Source of the DNA: Owenia fusiformis
Lineage: Eukaryota; Annelida; Polychaeta; Sabellida; Oweniidae
Assembly (NCBI GenBank): GCA_903813345.2
Contig: CAIIXF020000011.1
Span: 33,780,166 to 33,844,165, forward strand
Direction of reading: 5' to 3'
Length of the DNA stretch: 64,000 nucleotides
Positions 22,795 to 34,639 of the stretch are shown piece by piece. Numbering within the stretch: the first letter of the stretch is position 1; each line of letters opens with the position of its first letter. The notes under the pieces are model-generated. The model was not told where the DNA came from and searched no databases. It saw only the letters and a program-made list of their open reading frames with translations. The position numbers and the translations under genes were made by a program.

Positions 22795-25700
22795 GACAGG
22801 TTCCAATTCTAATAATTCAAGTTTTTGAGGCATTTTTTAGAAAAAGCAACAGACCTGTTTTTACTCGATCAGTTTTTCATGCTGATAAAGATATTAAAAG
22901 ATGACAGCTCAACGGGGTGGTCACGACACTGAATTTTGGCATGTTTACCCCCCTAGGAAAATATTCCAGGGGGTACTATGAAACTAGTTCATAACTCAAA
23001 GGATATATGAGCTATTGTTCTGAGTTGTACACCATACATTGCTAGTACAAATATGAATACTATCCTAAAGTAATAGGTTGATACCCTTATTGGTCTCAGA
23101 AAAAATACAATAAACAGGAAAAAGATACGCAATTTTTGTCTTGCCAATTTTATATTTGTAGCTTCAAGCAAAATATGACAGCTTTAACAGCTCATAGTAG
23201 TATTCTAAAATCATTTCCAAGCTATATGGGGTATTGTAATACATCTATTTTAGTTATGAAGTACTATTTTGTAATTTTAATATGACTTTATAGTCCCCTA
23301 CCCCTGGAAATTGAAGAAAGTGGATGTGGTGAATTTAATCATTTTGCAGCATTAAGTTAGAAACATGTATTGATAGACACCAAATCAATAAATCTATACC
23401 ATCATCAAATGTTAGGTGACATTCTAATTCATTTATTACTAGAATATAGGACTTAAGATATTTTATATGTAAGTTTTCAATTTAGTACATGTATCATAAT
23501 GAAATCTAGTGTTATCACATACTAGAGAGGACATTGACATAAAGTCTAAACATTATAATCATCAATTGATCTCATTTGAGCAACTAGACTATGGTGGTCA
23601 CCATGCACAAGTAATGTACTACAGTGCCCTATGTACTAGGGCACGAGTCATTTGAGCCATATATACCTCCTGGTATATACCTTTACAACCCATTCAGAAG
23701 GGTCATTTACAATGTGCAAAACATGGCAAAAGTTCCGTAAAACTGTTAGTTCTCATCATCTGACCATATAGCAGAGTCCTCATTAAGCCATGATGCATCA
23801 CAGCCAGATGTTAGAAAAGTAGCTAAGAATCTTTTTTATTTTTCCATATAGCTTTGAGATCTCGTCAAGGTCTTGTTTTTAATGAGATTTTAGGAGATCT
23901 GCATTTTTAACCATTAAAAACTAATGTTTTCTTCCATCTGATGGCATATTTGAATTATGTGAGTAATTCTCTATCAAAACAACTTTGATTTGCACTGTAA
24001 TTTACCATTATTCAAATTCTAATGATTTACTGGTTGTCTAAAAAAGGTCGGGCTAAATCCCCATTGACACAATGCTGAAAAACCTTAAAAAGTTCATTTA
24101 CTCTTCCAAGGATCACAATTTTAATGCGAAATCACAATCCACATGTCAATAAGATCATAAAGTAACATTCCAATGATGTTTTAAGTTGATCCAAATGGAA
24201 TTACTTCTTAAATCAAGAAATTAAGTGACTCTGGCAATACATTTACATGTATTCTAGCCCTACCCAAGCTCTACCAATACCCATGATGCCATCTATTTTT
24301 CATTTATATGGAAAAAGGTCAATTCTAACTTGAATTATGAATATTTTCTGACCATGAACATAGGTATGTCTTTTAGATCTATTCATTATCTTCAAGAAAA
24401 GTAAATATAATGAATAATCAGACCTAAGTGATATTAAAGGGAATGGCCCAATCAACATACTTTTTACTAAAAATGATGACCTAGTTTTTACCAAAGATGC
24501 AACCTTTAATTATATTGTTGAATGCATAATTAGAATATGCTTTGAGACATGTTCTATTTCCTAAGAGGAAAAGTGGATTGCTCCAGGGACTTTAAAGACA
24601 CTGAATTTGGATGACCAAAATGAACTGAAACCAATGGATAGCATGACTTTTTTCAAAGGGGAAATAACATGGGGAACACTAATCTTAGGGGAATTCAGTT
24701 TTCGTTTCAAGAGATATTTGATATATTAAAATAAAGAATAGTAATGCATGAAACATTGTTAAAATGATTGCATTTTTGGTGAAAATGAGGTCAACAACTT
24801 TGAAAAAATATATTGATGGGTTGATTGCTAGTGAAATATCTCCGAGTCCGATTAATTCTATTATCCCTGTATACCTGTCTTCATGGTCAGGAAATAATCA
24901 TAATCAAAGATATAACTGTCTGAAATTGTTTGTGATAACTTACCTGAACATTTGCAGGTCAAATCAGGAGTGACACAATTTATTTCCACCAAATTTTTGA
25001 CATGTCTTCAAATATATGATAGTATTTTCTTCATAAGATAGAGTGTCACTTGTGAAATTGATTGATTGACCTGAGATCGTATCATATCTTTATGAAATAG
25101 AAGCGAAATAGCCATATTGAACTTTAATGAATGCTGTTTGCCACTTTTCGACAATTTCGTCAAAATTTGGGGGTTTGGGGGGAGGGGTACAATTAGGTTA
25201 AAAAATTCACCTGATTCAGACTATCCTTAAATGAGCACTGATTCACCCGAGAGCATAACTTTTCCAAAACATGTTAGTGTTATTTTTGGAACACTCACAT
25301 TAATGTTTCCTCTAATTTTCCCTAAGAGTTTCCTCATCATTGTCTTAGGCCATATTTGTTGAGATATATGAATGTTCATTATTAAAATCTTGCCTTCCTT
25401 TGCAGTTGGAGAAGACTCGGCATTAGGTGTTATAAGTCCCAGACCACGATAAATAAAAAATAACAACACAATGACATAGAACTGATAAACGTTTTCTCTT
25501 GTGCGTGTCAGCCATCGGTCTACCAAATTAATTGCTATTTAGTGGGAAGAAACTCATTTTTCAGTTTCCATTTTAATTTCCTGACAAATAGAGCGATCAT
25601 CCCAGCATTTTTTCTATGATCTATATATCTATGTGCCTTAGCAACTTCTGTTTTAGAGAACAATATAACAATAGAAAAGATTACTTTACCATAATTCTAA

Positions 25701-26689
25701 TCATCCCACATTGTAGACATATTTAGAATTAAAAATATGAAGAGAATGACAAAACCTCTTAAAACACATTTCTTAGGAAACAAATAGTGTGGTATTCTTG
25801 TTACTATGGCAACAGAGTTTTTTCTTTTTGTCATTTTTGTCATACAGATTACCTATCATACCAGGACCAAATCCTGAAAATTTGAATTCAGTATCTTCAT
25901 TAGTATTCTAAGATATATAGGTTTCTTATAGTATCCCCTGCAGATTTCATCGGAGTATAAGGAAAATGCTCTGAAGAGGGATGCCCAAGGATGCCACTTA
26001 ACAGTTCTGGTATTTTTGAGGTCCCAACCCTCTATTCATGGGAATAGTTAACCATTGTAAAGGTTCTCATGGTTAACTGACAGAATTGATTGTATCTTCA
26101 ACTAAGAAGTCAATAAAATGTTAAAACCAGAAGAAAACCACACCAACTCCCTTCTATTTACCAGGGGTAGGGCATTATGAAGTCATATTAAAATTACAAA
26201 ATAGTACTTCATCACTATAATAGATGTATTACAATATCAAACATAGCTTGGGAATGTTGTTAGAATACTACTTTGAGCTGTTAAAGTTATCATATTTTGC
26301 TTGAAGCTACAAATATAAAATAAACAAGAAAAAATGACAATAATTGCATATTTTTTCTAATTAATTGTATTTTTCCGATACCAACAAAGATATCAACCTA
26401 TAACTTTAGGATAGTATTCATCTCTGTACTAACAATGTATGTTGTAGAACTCAGAACAATAGTTTATATATCCTTCGAGTTATGAACTAATATTATAGTA
26501 CCCCCTAAGATAATTTCCTAGGGGGGTAAAAACGCTAAAATGCAGTGTCGTGACCACCCCGTTGAGCTGTCATCTTTTAATATCTTTATCAGCATGAAAA
26601 ACTGATCCAGAAAAAATAGGTCTGTTGCTTTTTCTAAAAAATGCCTCAAAAAGTCTTTCCCTTGAGATATCCTGAAATTGGAACCTGTC
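22795..26689. mobile_element. 3.9-kb giant foldback element, TA-flanked
   Basis: Ends GACAGGTTCCAAT and its complement, with TA outside both (22793-22794 and 26690-26691). Arms of roughly 520-540 bp (22795-~23320 and ~26150-26689) share GTTGAGCTGTCATC, CAGGGGGTACTATG-type and CTACCCCTGG blocks. The ~2.8-kb centre has no convincing gene: open frames at 24300-24494, 24764-24973 and 25227-25526 show no family motif. Its left arm is homologous to the left arm of the 59344-63720 palindrome over about 550 bp, so the two belong to one family. Confidence 0.75.
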
Positions 26690-26691
26690 TA

Positions 26692-27834
26692 GTATAATTT
26701 GTATATACTCATAACTTAATTGATAGCAAAAATCGCAATCTCTAATTGAATGACAGAGCCATTCGTCATATAAAAGTGTAACTCATTACATCCCTATACT
26801 AGATCATTAGTGAACTCAATTGAATGTTTCACCTGCGTGAACCATACTATTTTTATTGTTGATTCGATAACCTGATTTAGCATACTATTGCTTATTTATT
26901 TATTAAACCCAGGAGTTCACCAACCTTTACAGTATTTGACCTTAGCATGTATGGTGCTTCACTTAATTACTTCTTAACGCCTGCAAAATCATCAGATGCA
27001 AATACGCCTTCCAAGTGGTGTTAATATGACAATTGATTTCGTCATATTTTATATCCCCCCTCAATCTTTGAACGATGCTACGTCCCCTCGACCTTTCAAT
27101 GGCAGTACGCCCTACAAAAATAAAGCGTACGTAAACATCTCGTAACTTCATATTTATAAGTGCTGTCGGACAGACGGACGGACGGACATACAGCCAAGTG
27201 GATAATTGCAGTAATTCATCGCATGAGCTAAAATAATGAATTTACTTACAATCTAGCATCTGTGATATAGACATGAGTATATTAAGCTGTTTTAATTCAG
27301 TTTAGTTATGTATATATTCATACAGTTTGCATACTGGAATGAGATGGGGGACATGATTAGCATGCCATATACGGGACTCAAGTTGTCATTTGAATTTCCC
27401 TTAGTAGATAAAATACTTTATTGTATCACTGTCATGCTTTCGACATCGAGAAGTGGCATAAAACAAATCCAAATAAGAAACTATAGATTCCAAATAATAC
27501 TTAACTTAATTAATGTGTATTAGCCTATATACTAGAAAGCATTTCAACTAAGGGGAACAAACTTACTATACCATTGTGTCATTTATTTAGATTACACACT
27601 TTACCATTGCTTGATATATTTCACGATTAACATAACTTGTACAATTAAGCATGTGTTTCTTTAGAAAGCAAAATTACATTTGATAATATCAGTGGTAGCT
27701 TCAGGGAATAGAACACTAACATGAAGCCTAATTATCCTTTCCCTTGAAGTTCATTTTGTCATCCTAAAAATACCATACATGTTTTGACATGAGAGTAAGA
27801 TATTCTATGGATTGAAGTGCTTTAGATAACAGTT
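26692..27834. other. Gene-free stretch with a short (GGAC)n microsatellite
   Basis: A GACGGACGGACGGACA run lies at about 27172-27190. The surrounding 27040-27150 bases are slightly GC-richer, but I see no coding motif on either strand. Confidence 0.45.
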
Positions 27835-28680
27835 AGAGATATTGGGGATTTTCCCTTATGATTGGTTATCCATTTCTGTTTTTTGCATACAGTGTATTTT
27901 TTAGATATTGGGGATTTTTCCTTATGACTGGTTATCCATTTCTGTTCCTTTTGCATACAGTATATTTTGAGATATTGGGGATTTTTCCTATAATATGACT
28001 GGTTATCCATTTCTGTTTCTTTTGCATACAGTATATTTTGAGATATTGGGGATTTTTCCTATAATATGACTTGTTATCCATTTCTGTTTCTTTTGCATAC
28101 AGTATATTTTGAGATATTGGGGATTTTTCCTATAATATGACTGGTTATCCATTTCTGTTTCTTTTGCATACAGTATATTTTGAGATAATGGGGATTTTTC
28201 CTATAATATGACTGATTATCCATTTCTGTTTCTTTTGCATACAGTATATTTTGAGATATTGGGGATTTTTCCTATAATATGACTGGTTATCCATTTCTGT
28301 TTCTTTTGCATACAGTATATTTTGCATTGAGATAATGGGAATTTTTCCTATAATATGACTGATTATCCATTTTTGTTTCTTTTTCATGCAGTATATTTTG
28401 AGATATTGGGGATTTTTCCTTATGACTGGTTATCCATTTCTGTTTCTTTTGCATACAGTATATTTTGGGATAATGGGTATTTTTCCTATAATATGACTGG
28501 TTATCCATTTCTGTTTCTTTTGCATACAGAATATTTTGAGATAATGGGGATTTTTCCTATAATATGACTGGTTATCCATTTCTGTTTCTTTTGCATACAA
28601 TATATTTGAAATATTGGGGATTTTTCCTTATGACTGTTTATCCCTTTTTGTTTCTTATACATACAGTATATTTTAGGGAG
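27835..28680 (+). repeat. Minisatellite of 65-71-bp units, about 12 copies
   Basis: Each unit runs GATATTGGGGATTTTTCCTA(TAATATGACTGG), TTATCCATTTCTGTTTCTTT, TGCATACAGTATATTTTGA. Length changes mostly come from presence or absence of a short TAATATGA-type block; one unit near 28320 has an extra TGCATT. Central copies are nearly identical and edge copies more diverged. Several open frames on both strands across it are produced by the repeat and are not genes. Confidence 0.92.
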
Positions 28681-28805
28681 AAATCGGTCTTATTCCTATT
28701 TAGATAAACCCTACTTTGTTACAATTATAATCGTAGCTTATAATAAGGTGTCAAAAAAGAAGAATCTTATATACACTGTTCCATAGCTGGATGACTCTAC
28801 TGCAG

Positions 28806-29232
28806 TTAGCTTCATTCAAGATGGTTGCCCAGATTCTTTCGTTTTCGATAAACCTCCGATTTCAGCTAAATTAAGTTGAATCTTGATTCCAAAAGTTTCG
28901 TCATGCAAATTAATAAAACTAAGATTGTATTCAACCACAAATGAATGCCCCAAACACCCGCAATATTAGAGAATTTTAAAGAAAATGGCTTCACTTAGAA
29001 TGACTCTAACTGAAGTTGATGATCTACGTCATCATTACGTCATCATCAACTTAAGTGAAACAATTTTCTTTAATATCGCGGCTGTTTGAGTATTTATTTG
29101 TGGTTATTTACCATCGTAGCTTTATTAATTTGCGTGGCGAAACATTTGGAATTCAGATTCAACTAAGTTTAGCTGAAACGGAGGTTTATCGAAAATGACA
29201 GAATTTCGGCAACCATCTTGAATGAAACTAAG
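28806..29232. mobile_element. ~430-bp foldback (MITE-like) palindrome
   Basis: Arms of about 200 bp (28806-~29012 and ~29040-29232). The outer ends are TTAGCTTCATTCAAGATGGT and its near-complement, the arms also share CGATAAACCTCCG, and the centre is GATGATCTACGTCATCATTA. Arm identity is moderate by eye. No target-site duplication recognised. Confidence 0.75.
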
Positions 29233-31836
29233 CCTTCCTTATACACACAGCTAAGTTGACCCCCTCGTACGGTTCCTGACTAGTGAAAGCGGAGCCTCAT
29301 GTCTCACCTATGTCTGTATAGCATGCTGAATTATGAAGGGGAAACGGAACATTTTCTTGACTCTCATCGTCGCCTTAACTTGTGCTGCTTTGTGGACGGG
29401 AGGTTAGGCTTTTTTTATTTGCATATCTTTTATAGCAAAATGAACATACTAGCAAGGCCAAGCTGAAAGTTATCCATTCAATTTGAACGTTTGACAATTG
29501 CAAGAACAGACAAGTGCCCACATACATCTTCTTCGGTCTTAGGCATGCTTGGAAATTACGTGGCGGCCATTGCGAATTTTTGGGGTAAATCGGTAGTTTT
29601 GAAATTCCCATAAATCTTGTCGCCTACAGATTCAAGAGCTGACTCGTACCAACATTTGAATAGTTTCAGGGCATGATGGGTATACAACATGGAGGCAATT
29701 ATGAATTGATCGATAGATCTTCAAAATCAAAATTCAAGAATTGCCGAGCCACATGAAATTTTTACATGTTCAAGAGCAGACTGGTGCCAATATCTGATTA
29801 GGTAAATGAGCCTGATTGGTGAATAGCTTTGCCGCCATTTTGATTTTTCCGATAAATCTTACCATCAACATTCTACGATAATCGCTTGTCGGATTTGATT
29901 TTTGCACAGCTTTAAAATGGTGTTAAAGTCTACAGCTACAACAACATCAGGGTCAATATAAACTGGGTGCGATATTTATCATTTTGTATCTTGTTCATCT
30001 TATCGCTGTCCATGGAAGTTATATTTTATTCATTAACACCATCATAATACATAAGGGTTATGTCCCGGGCAGTTTTGGACACCGGTTTTATCCCGAGGGA
30101 AATAAGTGTATATCTCGAGGGATCGCAGGGACGGGAGATATACTTATATTTCCCAATGGATAACACTGGATGCAAAACCGACCCTACATAACATATGTAT
30201 TCTATACCTACTGAGGTTTTTGGAATAATTCCATCTTGTATATGAAAGATTCCAAAATTTAAAAATGGATTGATGTATATAACGGGATAGATACAGAAAA
30301 TATCCACCTGCACTCTTGATACACTCCATATTCCCGCACGTTATGGACCTAGAACCTCACTAGGCATAGAATACGACGATGCACAACATATATTCGTGTC
30401 CATCCATTAACTTTGAAAAGTGGAATGGCAATCATGGACTTCATCTCATCGTACATTCGCAATGGCAATATTTCTACCAGGACGTTAAGACCATACAGAC
30501 AGCCATAACAACTGGTTTGCAGGTATGTGCGCATATGCACGACAACTACTGATATATCATACAATCCAAATTAATTTCACTGAGTTTGCAGCCCGGGGTT
30601 TGCAGCTAACACTTGTGACTTGTTTAATGCAATAACTTACCAGTCCCCCGGGCTCATTTCTTTTACTAATATCATTTTCAGGAAAATGAAAATAAAAAGT
30701 ATGAAATCGAGACCAAGAGTTGATCTACGTCGATAGGTAGTTAAGATGTAGAAATACACGCATCGATTTGCCATAACGAATGGACATCTTTAGAAAGTAC
30801 AAGTAAACCATACCATTATACAAACTCATAAAAATAATTTCTCTTCATCCGACACAAGGATAACTGTAGCTGAATCGTGTTTACGTAATGAATCCTACCA
30901 ATCGAGTCGTAATGAACACATGAGCGTATCCTGTCCTTTTGTTCTAGCTGGAAACTCGAGCCGGGGATTTGGTTCTTAATTATACGGCGTAGCTTCGTCG
31001 AATAATAGCCGTCATATCGCTTCCGTGAGGTATAAAGGCAAGAACCTGAAGAAGCAAAGCGGATGATTACCGAGATGCGATTGTGGATCAAATCAGTTGC
31101 CAGTATCGCCACAAGCTTCCAGTTGGACGCTGCTGCAAGATAGAAGCTGGACGCGACGTAGCCTCTGATGACTATTTCTAATGAATTACAAACAATAGGA
31201 AGGAAATCCTGGAAAATCTTAAGGATATTCACCACATAGTCGTTAAACAAATGTGATAAGGTAATAATAACATTGTTTATTTAACTATACATCAAGTATC
31301 ATCAAGTATATTTTATTTTTAATTTATCATATTAAAAATTATACCGTTGTAACCGTTGGTGGCATTGAAAAAGGTTGATATATTGAAATATATTATAACC
31401 TACTCACTGACATTTACTGACATTATGCTTTTCATTATAAGTTCATTAATTGACGTTTATGTATATTTTAACAGCTATTGTTTTAAGGTATTCCTTCTTA
31501 TCGCCTTATCAGGGATGACATTTATTGGTAATAGCGTCAGATGGAATTATCAGTTAAAGTGTTTGTATGCCAAAACTTAAATTATTTTTATGGTTTGAAA
31601 ACACATCTAATATCCGATGACACTCATCTGCACTAATTCCGCGAAATATGTCATCAAGAATGTATTGATTGATTGATTAGAATAAGTAAAATAGCAGTAA
31701 ACGTACAATGATATATATTGAGTCTGTATCGTATATCAAGAAAAACTGACGAACGTTGAGTCGTCATCTTTTCTGCACTATATTATATATTGTCCATTTA
31801 TGGGAAATACGTATTGAACAGCGTATTATATTAAAT
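29233..31836. other. Gene-free stretch with dispersed-repeat copy C (about 30060-30375)
   Basis: 30060-30375 resembles the 18.4-19.1 kb repeat. A 144-codon minus-strand frame (30816-31250) is hydrophobic in places but shows no motif I know, and a frame of this length is close to what chance allows in this window. A TGATTGATTGATT run at ~31667 resembles LINE 3' tails. Confidence 0.4.
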
Positions 31837-32160
31837 TGTATTACATACCTAGCGAAGCATTTGTATAGAAGTCAATGGGAAAGTTAGCGAGCTATATCCA
31901 CCGATATTGCCCGATTACCCCGATATAGTCCGCTTACCTCGTTTTGATATTAGATTTCTTTAATAACCATGATAATATCATGACGTCACGTCATTGATAC
32001 AAAGTAACCATGGGAACAAAGGCATGTAATACATCAGTTATGTCACTATGACGTGAAATATGCCTTCGTTCTTGCCCAAATATAGAGCCTCCCAAGGTCG
32101 GCCTATATTGGGAGAACTCAGGCATATTTCACGTCATAGTGACATAACCTCTAAATATAT
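31837..32160 (+). repeat. 324-bp recent repeat, copy 1, with 29-bp perfect hairpin
   Basis: Aligns end to end with 60906-61229, with two substitutions that I can find and no gap. Begins TGTATTACATACC; the first 197 bp are bounded by a 10-bp inverted repeat (TGTATTACAT at 31837 and ATGTAATACA at 32024). The remainder is a hairpin with exact 29-bp arms 32037-32065 and 32120-32148 (GTTATGTCACTATGACGTGA...) and a nested CCCAAATATAG/CTATATTGGG stem. Non-coding, recently mobile or recently duplicated. Confidence 0.9.
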
Positions 32161-33903
32161 TTATTCAAAGCTACACTTAATCAAATATTGCCATATGGAT
32201 CCCTTTGCCATCTTTACTCATCCATAATACTTCAATTATTCTCAACGTCCTATTAATGAATATTTTTATATAAAGTGACCATATTTGAAATCATTCTACT
32301 TGAGCGATTACTTTTAGATAAGCTATAGCTATTCCTACTTAATGGGATTAACACGTCTCATGAAATTATCTGTCGACAGTAAGTAATTTATCATTTCAAT
32401 CTCATTCGATGTTATCTAGGAACATAAATATCGTGATTGTCTGGGTCCAATGGAGTTTGATTCATATTAATACAAAGATATTCACTCTTGCATCCATTCC
32501 CCTTTTTTCATTCTCAATCACATGATTAGGAAATATATAGCGGGGAATAGGGCCAAAGACTTGATGTAAGACTTCTTCGTTGTGATTAGCGATAATGTTG
32601 GAGAATTTACCATCGATACAGATTTCAATGTCTCAGAGGCTCTATTTTATTCCATCTCTTATTGAAAAAACCGCACAATATTCATTTCGCTTTCCCAAAA
32701 TTGATTTTGCTTCTTTAAATTTAAAAAAAAAGTGTCAGCTCCATCTTCATTTGTTAATGTGAATTCTGACTCAGGTTGCATTTTTTATCAAAAATATGTT
32801 AGCTACATAATGTTTTTTTTGTTGAAAATCCTTTCTCATTGTCGTAATTTAGAACGATCACATTACCACGGTTTCTGGGTTTGAATAAAAGTATGTTTTT
32901 TTTTTTTTTTTTTTAGTTAGTTAGTTACATACTTTATTGTCAAACTATGATACATAAATTATACATCAACTGACACTTTAACAAGTGTATGAAGTTGTTT
33001 TAGTGACAAGAATGAAAATTCAATAATAACTTTACATATTGATAGCATATGTATGTATCTAACTTATGGCTAGTGGTGGTGGGTTGTGGCTGCCAATGTG
33101 TGTTAACTCTATTTCGGTTTAGGAAAAATGTATGTATGTGTAAAATAACAGAAACATTTGCAAGAATGATGGATGAAAGGCTTTGAGCTAGCTCTTAATC
33201 TCGATTTCTAATTTTTAATCTTGATATTTCTTATGAAATATTAATCTGCGTATGTAAAAGGAAAAATAGAAAATAGCTTGGAACCAGACAATAAAGATTA
33301 TTAGAAGATAAATGAAGAGTTTGACTTCTTGTAACAGCAACAGCGTCAATATTCTGAAAATATGATCTACATAACAGAGTCAATAGACCCTGTACTTGGT
33401 GTTTTTCAACGACTTCATTCTGTTCTATGTCATTTCGTTTTGGTCTCATTGTATCATTGAAAGGAATAGATGATTTTATATGACGTGAATTTTCAGTTAT
33501 CAATAAATTACTTCTTATCAAAACCAAACTCATGTATTTTTCTAAACTATTATTTAGGACGAGTTCGGGGAGCTACTATGAACAAAAGGATAAACTAAAC
33601 GAAAGTGACATTGGATTGATATTGCCATAAGTTGCGTATATGGGAATTATGCACGAGCTTTCTATCACATTAACAGGGCTTCATGACAGTGTCACAGTGC
33701 CTTCATAACCCGTGAAATATGCTGCTTGCATGCTTTGTTATATTTGTTAATAATTGCATTTTTATTCAAAACATGTCCCGGTTGATATATGTGGGATATC
33801 ATATGTTTTTTTATTCATAGACTGTCAAGCGGGTAAGATCTATAAATTGCTGACTTTATCGGAAATACTGGTTGCTCTGTGTTTTTCTATAGCATATATG
33901 AAT
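32161..33903. other. Gene-free stretch with a retro-type poly(T)/poly(A) tract
   Basis: At ~32889-32940 a run of about 21 T is followed by AGTTAGTTAGTTACATACTT and TATTGTC. Read on the minus strand this is ...GACAATAAAGTATGTAACTA..., then poly(A): an AATAAA signal and poly(A) tail, as at the 3' end of a retrocopy or LINE/SINE. The body upstream on the minus strand is not recognisable (the 33231-33533 frame has no motif). Confidence 0.5.
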
Positions 33904-34067
33904 CACGGGCGGATCCAGGGGAAGGGGGAGAAAAATATTTTGGTCCCAAAATAGATATTGGCCTAAACATTTTGTAGTGCCTCAATAAGTGGGCTTTTTA
34001 GGGACCTCAATTTTTTCCTGGTTTGAAATTTTGGCCACACGCTTGTTAGCTTCTAGATCCGCCAGTG
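33904..34067. mobile_element. Small 164-bp MITE with GGCGGATC ends
   Basis: Ends CACGGGCGGATCCAG and CTAGATCCGCCAGTG are inverted complements with two mismatches over 15 bp. Short, AT-rich, non-coding. No exact target duplication seen. A related ATGGATCCGCCAT motif occurs near 42522. Confidence 0.5.
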
Positions 34068-34282
34068 TATATTGTGGATCCTATTCAATAGAAATATCCC
34101 ATAACTTCCAGTTGCATTGTTTCATAATCTCATATTTAACAACATAGCTTCCATGGAAAGTACTTTTTCTTCTTTTCATTTTGAAAACATATACTGTACT
34201 AGGAGTATCGCGTCGATTTAATTATGCCAAATTATGCCAAACAAAGAATCTAAAGTTTCCCGGGATTCCTATTACGTGTATT

Positions 34283-34308
34283 GATTTGATTGATTGATTG
34301 ATTGATTC
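34283..34308 (-). repeat. (GATT)n microsatellite, probable LINE 3' tail
   Basis: GATTGATTGATTGATTGATT on the plus strand is (AATC)n on the minus strand. It lies downstream of a minus-strand LINE reverse transcriptase, where CR1-like elements carry short tandem 3' repeats. Confidence 0.5.
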
Positions 34309-34639
34309 TAATTCTAGACTAATATTTACCCAGTAACCGTATTTGCAAGGCGACTTAATCAATAATGTGATCCATAACCTATCACCGTTTATCATACGAC
34401 ACAGAGGTCTGCTTACATAGAATGTGAGATCTGGAAAATGCGATCCTATGCTAACAATCTTTTCAAGTCATTAGCAACCACGACAGAGTTAAGGCTAAAA
34501 CAATTAACGGGTTTCTAGTATTAAAAACGCTTTTTACTACTGCTTTATGTGGGGCAGTGGGTGCAAAATCAGTACAAAGGATAACCTTAATTCTAACTAA
34601 ACCCAACTCTTTGTCGTATATTAGATCATTAACTTACTG

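Noticed and set aside
27822-28567. Several open frames on both strands (e.g. repeated MDNQSYYRKN and YPFLFLFHA peptides)
   Set aside because: They are readings of the 65-71-bp minisatellite; both strands are open for the same reason.
30816-31250. 144-codon minus-strand frame considered as a gene or membrane-protein fragment
   Set aside because: No recognisable domain, no splice or promoter context, and length close to chance expectation across 64 kb on two strands.
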